IMG/VR virus record: IMGVR_UViG_3300027976_000198
Span: 1-25,278 of that record
Length of the DNA stretch: 25,278 nt
Origin: a virus
Strand: one strand, 5' to 3'
Shown one piece after another: positions 22,005 through 25,278 of the stretch. Both the position numbers and the translations under genes were made by a program. Position 1 is the stretch's first letter, and each line of letters opens with the position of its first letter. A model generated the notes under the pieces. It was not told where the DNA came from. It made no database searches and saw nothing but the letters and a program-made list of their open reading frames with translations.

Positions 22005-22307
22005 TCACCTCACATACCAGAACTTCGCCACGGCCCCATCTAGCCCTGGGCCTTCCACCACGACCTGATGTATACCCTCCACAGCGTCCATAGGAAACGT
22101 CATGAACACTTTCATCTTGGTTCCCCACCTCTCCACCCTTGTCGGAACGAATGAGGACCCCGGATTTAAGACTCTTACCTCCAAATCATGGCAATTCTTA
22201 TGCTTTTTGGGGCTAAAGATCACCCGAAAGGTGTGTTCTCCCTGTCCGAGGACAATCTCAGGCAGCTCTGTGACGATCAGCTCGTCAGAGTGTAGGTGAC
22301 TCCTCAT
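22005..22307 (-). CDS. Small beta-sandwich-like protein, 100 aa
   Basis: I chose the ATG at 22307, which overlaps the upstream stop (ATGA); an ATG at 22325 would add six residues. The sequence alternates beta strands: HTFRVIFSPKKH, DLEVRVLNPGSSFVPTRVER, TKMKVFMTFPMDAVEGIHQV and GAVAKFWYVR. This spacing resembles a single Ig-like or similar beta-sandwich domain. No signal peptide is present. The role is unknown. It is part of the accessory group between the gp46-like gene and terminase. Confidence 0.7.
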   Translation of the reverse strand: MRSHLHSDELIVTELPEIVLGQGEHTFRVIFSPKKHKNCHDLEVRVLNPGSSFVPTRVERWGTKMKVFMTFPMDAVEGIHQVVVEGPGLDGAVAKFWYVR

Positions 22308-23116
22308 CGGTCGAACGGCCTCCATGAGATACCAACCCCACATGACCAGGAGACCTCGTCATCTAGATACGCCGAGCACTTTGGACCGACAGCAAGTTTG
22401 TCTCCGTACTTAACGCCCACCCCGAGGGACGGCTTACCAAGGAATCCCACGTCGAGATCTGTGGAGATCTTGTCCCGCCACGTGATAAGCTCGAGTTTCC
22501 TGTCCACTGCCGACACGTTCACGTCAACCTCGAACCCGTCCTCACTAGACGACACCACAGTGGACCAGTCACCATCCTTGTCCTGGGTCAGGGCGACACC
22601 CAGGATGAGTGGGCGTGACTGTGTGACGGCCACGAACGCCTCCGGCGGACTCGTAATGGTGTACCCATCGACCCTGAACGGTCCGAATTCCTTCTTGAAA
22701 GTGACCTTCAAACGTTCGATGCCAGGTGTGGTACCGGGTTCTGTGGTCTGACCCTCGAAGATCTCCTGGTATGCTTCGGCCATGCCCTCGTACTTCTTCC
22801 TCCATGTCACAGACAGCTGTGTGTAGTGTACGATCGTCTTCTTCTGAGACTCGATGGTGGCCTTCAGGTCGGCGATCTCCTTCCTGGTGGTGTCCAGGAC
22901 GGTACTCACATCACCCAACTCGACAACCTTCTTCTGAAAGATGCCCTCCTTGATCTCTATCGTGTCCTCCTGGATGGAGATCACCCTGTATAGCTCGTCC
23001 CGTTCCCTCTCTAGCTCTCGTTTCTGGAGGTAGAAAGTGAGAAAGCCGATCGCGACGAGCAACGCGAGCACCAGAAATACGATGTACTTGAAGTACTTCT
23101 TGAATTTGTCTAACAT
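22304..23116 (-). CDS. Membrane-anchored coiled-coil protein, 270 aa; spanin-like candidate
   Basis: I chose the ATG at 23116, with GAGGG six bases upstream; the ATG at 23122 overlaps the previous stop (ATGA) and adds two residues. A transmembrane helix (YIVFLVLALLVAIGFLTFYL) follows a basic N-terminus, so the rest probably lies outside the cytoplasm. Residues about 33-115 are a coiled coil (LERERDELYRV, then ADLKATIESQKKTIV). The C-terminal part is beta-rich and ends SWSCGVGISWRPF, with two cysteines. This layout recalls inner-membrane spanins (Rz) but is longer. The preceding two-helix membrane protein supports a lysis or envelope role. It is an inference. Confidence 0.75.
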   Translation of the reverse strand: MLDKFKKYFKYIVFLVLALLVAIGFLTFYLQKRELERERDELYRVISIQEDTIEIKEGIFQKKVVELGDVSTVLDTTRKEIADLKATIESQKKTIVHYTQLSVTWRKKYEGMAEAYQEIFEGQTTEPGTTPGIERLKVTFKKEFGPFRVDGYTITSPPEAFVAVTQSRPLILGVALTQDKDGDWSTVVSSSEDGFEVDVNVSAVDRKLELITWRDKISTDLDVGFLGKPSLGVGVKYGDKLAVGPKCSAYLDDEVSWSCGVGISWRPFDR

Positions 23117-23118
23117 CT

Positions 23119-23385
23119 TCATCCCTCGTTGCTCTTGACACGTTCAACCTCGACCTGAGTGTTGAACTTCTTGTCCGTGTGCTTCCGTGCGACGTATCCG
23201 GCCGACGGGACCGCCAGCAGGACCGCAGCCAGTTCAGCGTCGGGCTGTGCGATACTCAGCGTCCAACTCAACATGGTGAGATCGGTACCACCGAACACCA
23301 CCTTGATCATCACAACCACGAACGCAATCACCATCATGGTGAAGGATGCATCCGGCTTACCATCGGTGTTCTTAAACCACCTCAT
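23119..23385 (-). CDS. Two-helix membrane protein, 88 aa; holin candidate
   Basis: After MRWFKNTDGKPD come two hydrophobic segments: FTMMVIAFVVVMIKVVFGG (about 15-33) and AELAAVLLAVPSAGYVA (about 50-66). A charged C-terminal tail follows (RKHTDKKF...VERVKSNEG). Size, two segments and charged tail fit class II-type holins or other small phage membrane proteins. The start overlaps the GroES-like stop (TAATG) and the next gene is a membrane-anchored coiled-coil protein. No endolysin is in the window, so a lysis cassette is only suggested. Confidence 0.7.
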   Translation of the reverse strand: MRWFKNTDGKPDASFTMMVIAFVVVMIKVVFGGTDLTMLSWTLSIAQPDAELAAVLLAVPSAGYVARKHTDKKFNTQVEVERVKSNEG

Positions 23386-23663
23386 TAGCTGATCCTCGCG
23401 ATGACGTCACGGGCCCGAGCGAAGATGAAGTCCTCCCCATTGGCCTTCCCCTCGACAGTTGTGCGTGTGTCGTAGATGATCAGGTCACCGACCGTAGCTG
23501 TCACGTTGTAGTTGAAGTCCGCGTCACCCTCCGGAGGAAGGGCCGTGATCCTCCCGACACGGTATGCGTCGGTGTTCCGTGCGGTCTCGGGGATAAACAT
23601 GAGACCCTTCTTGGTCTCCTCAACAACCTCAACGGCGATCCAATCGTTCTGTGGGATGATCAT
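23385..23663 (-). CDS. GroES-like co-chaperonin
   Basis: At 92 aa it has the GroES size. The order is an opening strand (DWIAVEVVEE), the mobile-loop motif G-L-M-F-I-P-E-T-A at about residues 20-28 (compare G-I-V-I-P-D-T-A in bacterial GroES), YRVGRITALP for G-x-V-x-A-V-G, then TVGDLIIYD and the closing EDFIFARARDVIARI. GroES caps GroEL; phage forms such as T4 gp31 help fold the capsid protein. Unlike gp31 it looks like ordinary GroES. A strong AAGGAGG lies upstream. It sits in the accessory group rather than in the capsid block. Confidence 0.82.
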   Translation of the reverse strand: MIIPQNDWIAVEVVEETKKGLMFIPETARNTDAYRVGRITALPPEGDADFNYNVTATVGDLIIYDTRTTVEGKANGEDFIFARARDVIARIS

Positions 23664-23665
23664 CT

Positions 23666-23812
23666 TTAGTCCTCCTTCTTTCTCGGAATCCTTCTCTCGG
23701 GTTTACCCAGGCTCTCATTGAAACAGTCACAGCAGATCCCAGGATGGTCGGCCGCATGGTCGAGTTCCTCCTGGATCAAAACACGTAGACAGTCGTCACA
23801 GGGTGGTTGCAT
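23666..23812 (-). CDS. Tiny zinc-ribbon-like protein, 48 aa
   Basis: ATG at 23812, TAA at 23666. It has C5-x2-C8 and C27-C28-x-C30, four well-placed cysteines for one zinc site, with an acidic helix between them (IQEELDHAADH) and a basic tail (PERRIPRKKED). The stop lies two bases before the GroES-like start, and the GroES ribosome binding site is inside this gene. The ribosome binding site of this gene itself is weak (GAAAGAA). Function is unknown. Confidence 0.65.
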   Translation of the reverse strand: MQPPCDDCLRVLIQEELDHAADHPGICCDCFNESLGKPERRIPRKKED

Positions 23813-23821
23813 ATGGTTCTT

Positions 23822-25278
23822 TCAAATGTGCTCGATGTGAGACCGACCTGTATCGTCTCGTCCGATATCTATCGTCCCATCGACCATGTCCCTCAAAGAG
23901 TCATGATGGGAGACGATGATGACGTGATCAAACATGGTCTTCAAGTAGTGGAACATTCGTTGGATCGCGGAGATGCCGTCTACATCCAGCTTTCCGAAAC
24001 CCTCGTCTACAATGAACATGTTGGACCGCGGAAGGCTTGTGATCCGTGCCAGAGCCGCCCTAATGGCCAGGCTCGTGATGAACTTCTGGGCACCACCAGC
24101 CAGGCCGATGGACCTGGTCACCCCTCCCGGATATGTGATCGTGAGGTCAAGACTCTGCTCGTCCTCCTCTGCGTCAAGAGAGACCGTGAAGTCGGCCACA
24201 CTGGCCACGATCCGGTTGATCTCCCGAGATAACATGGGTAGAACTTGTGAGAGGATGACCCTCGGGATCCCGTTCTTACCCATCGCAGCCAGGTAGACCT
24301 CGAACATGTGGCACCTGTCCCCAAGTTCCTTGGTCTTCGTGTGACGATCCAGGGCCTCAGCGATCCGAATCTCAAGCGACATGACCATCTTCGCGAGACC
24401 CCTGGCCGTCGAGCTGATCTCGTTGAGCTTTACGTTCGTGTCTTTTATGTCCCTGTCCACGCTGACCATGACCTCGTCGATCTTTCTGATGTTCTCTAGA
24501 TCATCGGCGGCCTCGATCTTCCTCTCGAGTATCGTCGTGTACCCCGTGATCTGCTCCTGCTTGATGAACCTCTCATTGTTGGCAAAAGACCTCCTAGTTG
24601 TCGCACTCGTCAGCTGGTCGGACAGATTAGCCCCGGCGGCCAGTGCGTCTCTATATGCCTTCCATTCACCCTGCTGTGTCAGCAGCGCCCACCTCTTCAC
24701 CTCCATGTTGGTGACAATGGCCTTAAGGCTGGTGATCTCCTGGTGAACTGTAGTGAGGCCCTCCTTGGCCTCAAATGCATCCCTCAGGAACTTACAGGTC
24801 GGGAACGCGTCGCCGCAGGGTACCTCGTCCAGTACCTTGAGCTTCCAGGTCGAGGTCTTCTCTTTGTCGTTTAGCTTGGAGATGGCGAGCTTCATCGACC
24901 TGATCTCCTCCTCAATGTTCCCCAACTCCTGCGACGGGTTGTCGACCGGCGATGGGTCGACCCAGCTATCGAGGTCACGCTCGATCGCTTGGATCGCCAG
25001 TGTCATGGCCTCGCACTCCTGCTCCATCTGAAAGAGTTGCTTCTTTCTCTGACTAAGCGCAAGCTCGATCTCTCCTTCCGCGAAGGGGTAATGTTCCTCG
25101 ACCTTCTTCGTGAGAACCTTCCTCCTGGCGAGGAGATCTGACTTCTGCTGCTGACGGTTTGATATTGATTCTACCAGTTCCTGTGTGGATTTGTCAATAC
25201 CGAGCTGTCGTACTTTCATCGGCTCAAGCTCGTTGAGCAGGACCCCTGGGTCTACTACATCACGCTGCAGGATCTTCA
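23822..25278 (-). CDS. gp46: gp46/SbcC/Rad50-like recombination nuclease ATPase subunit, C-terminal part
   Basis: The frame is open to the right edge, so the N-terminus with Walker A lies outside; the ATG at 25219 is internal. Visible parts are a first coiled coil, a zinc-hook-like P-C-G-D-A-F-P-T-C turn (Cys-x6-Cys), a returning coiled coil and the ATPase lobe. That lobe has the signature helix (GLAGGAQKFITSLAIRAAL), Walker B (MFIVDEGFGKLD) and the H-loop (IIVSHHD). With gp47 it resects DNA ends for recombination-dependent replication. It ends 9 bases before the tiny zinc-ribbon gene. Confidence 0.92.
   Translation of the reverse strand, partial: KILQRDVVDPGVLLNELEPMKVRQLGIDKSTQELVESISNRQQQKSDLLARRKVLTKKVEEHYPFAEGEIELALSQRKKQLFQMEQECEAMTLAIQAIERDLDSWVDPSPVDNPSQELGNIEEEIRSMKLAISKLNDKEKTSTWKLKVLDEVPCGDAFPTCKFLRDAFEAKEGLTTVHQEITSLKAIVTNMEVKRWALLTQQGEWKAYRDALAAGANLSDQLTSATTRRSFANNERFIKQEQITGYTTILERKIEAADDLENIRKIDEVMVSVDRDIKDTNVKLNEISSTARGLAKMVMSLEIRIAEALDRHTKTKELGDRCHMFEVYLAAMGKNGIPRVILSQVLPMLSREINRIVASVADFTVSLDAEEDEQSLDLTITYPGGVTRSIGLAGGAQKFITSLAIRAALARITSLPRSNMFIVDEGFGKLDVDGISAIQRMFHYLKTMFDHVIIVSHHDSLRDMVDGTIDIGRDDTGRSHIEHI

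Noticed and set aside
1-25278. CRISPR arrays, insertion sequences, homing endonucleases or introns
   Set aside because: No regularly spaced repeats, transposase motifs, HNH/GIY-YIG motifs or interrupted core genes were seen; all core phage genes are intact.

Overview
The window reads as part of the genome of a T4-like (straight-tailed, contractile) tailed phage. All supported genes lie on the minus strand, mostly stop-to-start overlapped (ATGA, GTGA, TGATG, TAATG) or separated by a few bases. The right part and middle hold an almost complete head, neck and tail module with recognisable counterparts of T4 gp17, 20, 21, 22, 23, 13, 14, 15, 18 and 19. The host cannot be read from the sequence. 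A bacterial lipobox and a possible membrane-anchored lysis protein fit a bacterial, perhaps Gram-negative, host.

Reading in the direction of transcription (right to left): 25278-23822 is the C-terminal part of a gp46/SbcC-like recombination ATPase that continues beyond the window. 23812-21781 holds small accessory genes: a zinc-ribbon protein, a GroES-like co-chaperonin, a two-helix membrane protein (holin candidate), a membrane-anchored coiled-coil protein, a beta-rich protein and a second zinc-ribbon protein. After a 10-bp inverted repeat come a terminase-adjacent protein, the large terminase, the portal, two internal or core-type proteins, the prohead protease, three small head-region proteins, a bS21-like ribosomal protein homologue, the scaffold and the major capsid protein (21735-10650). 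Three tandem stem-loops, the last an intrinsic terminator, follow the capsid gene.

The next block (10513-1689) holds a long unknown protein, a small beta-rich protein, a GNAT acetyltransferase, neck proteins gp13 and gp14, an exported trypsin-like lipoprotein, sheath stabiliser gp15, sheath gp18 and tube gp19. Blocks 17-20-21-22-23 and 13-14-15-18-19 are swapped relative to T4. After one more unknown gene, a sigma70-type promoter at 1129-1101 begins a different region (1015-1): a Pth2-like peptidyl-tRNA hydrolase, two tRNA genes with encoded CCA but odd anticodon arms, tRNA fragments, a 25-base direct repeat flanking one tRNA, and tiny genes.

Three themes stand out. First, translation and folding genes (Pth2-like protein, tRNAs, bS21-like protein, GroES-like protein) are carried beside the virion genes. 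Second, several proteins, including the capsid, portal, an acetyltransferase and two unknown proteins, carry an L-x-E|A site matching the T4 prohead protease rule, which suggests a set of packaged and processed internal proteins. Third, a secreted protease is inserted between neck genes 14 and 15.
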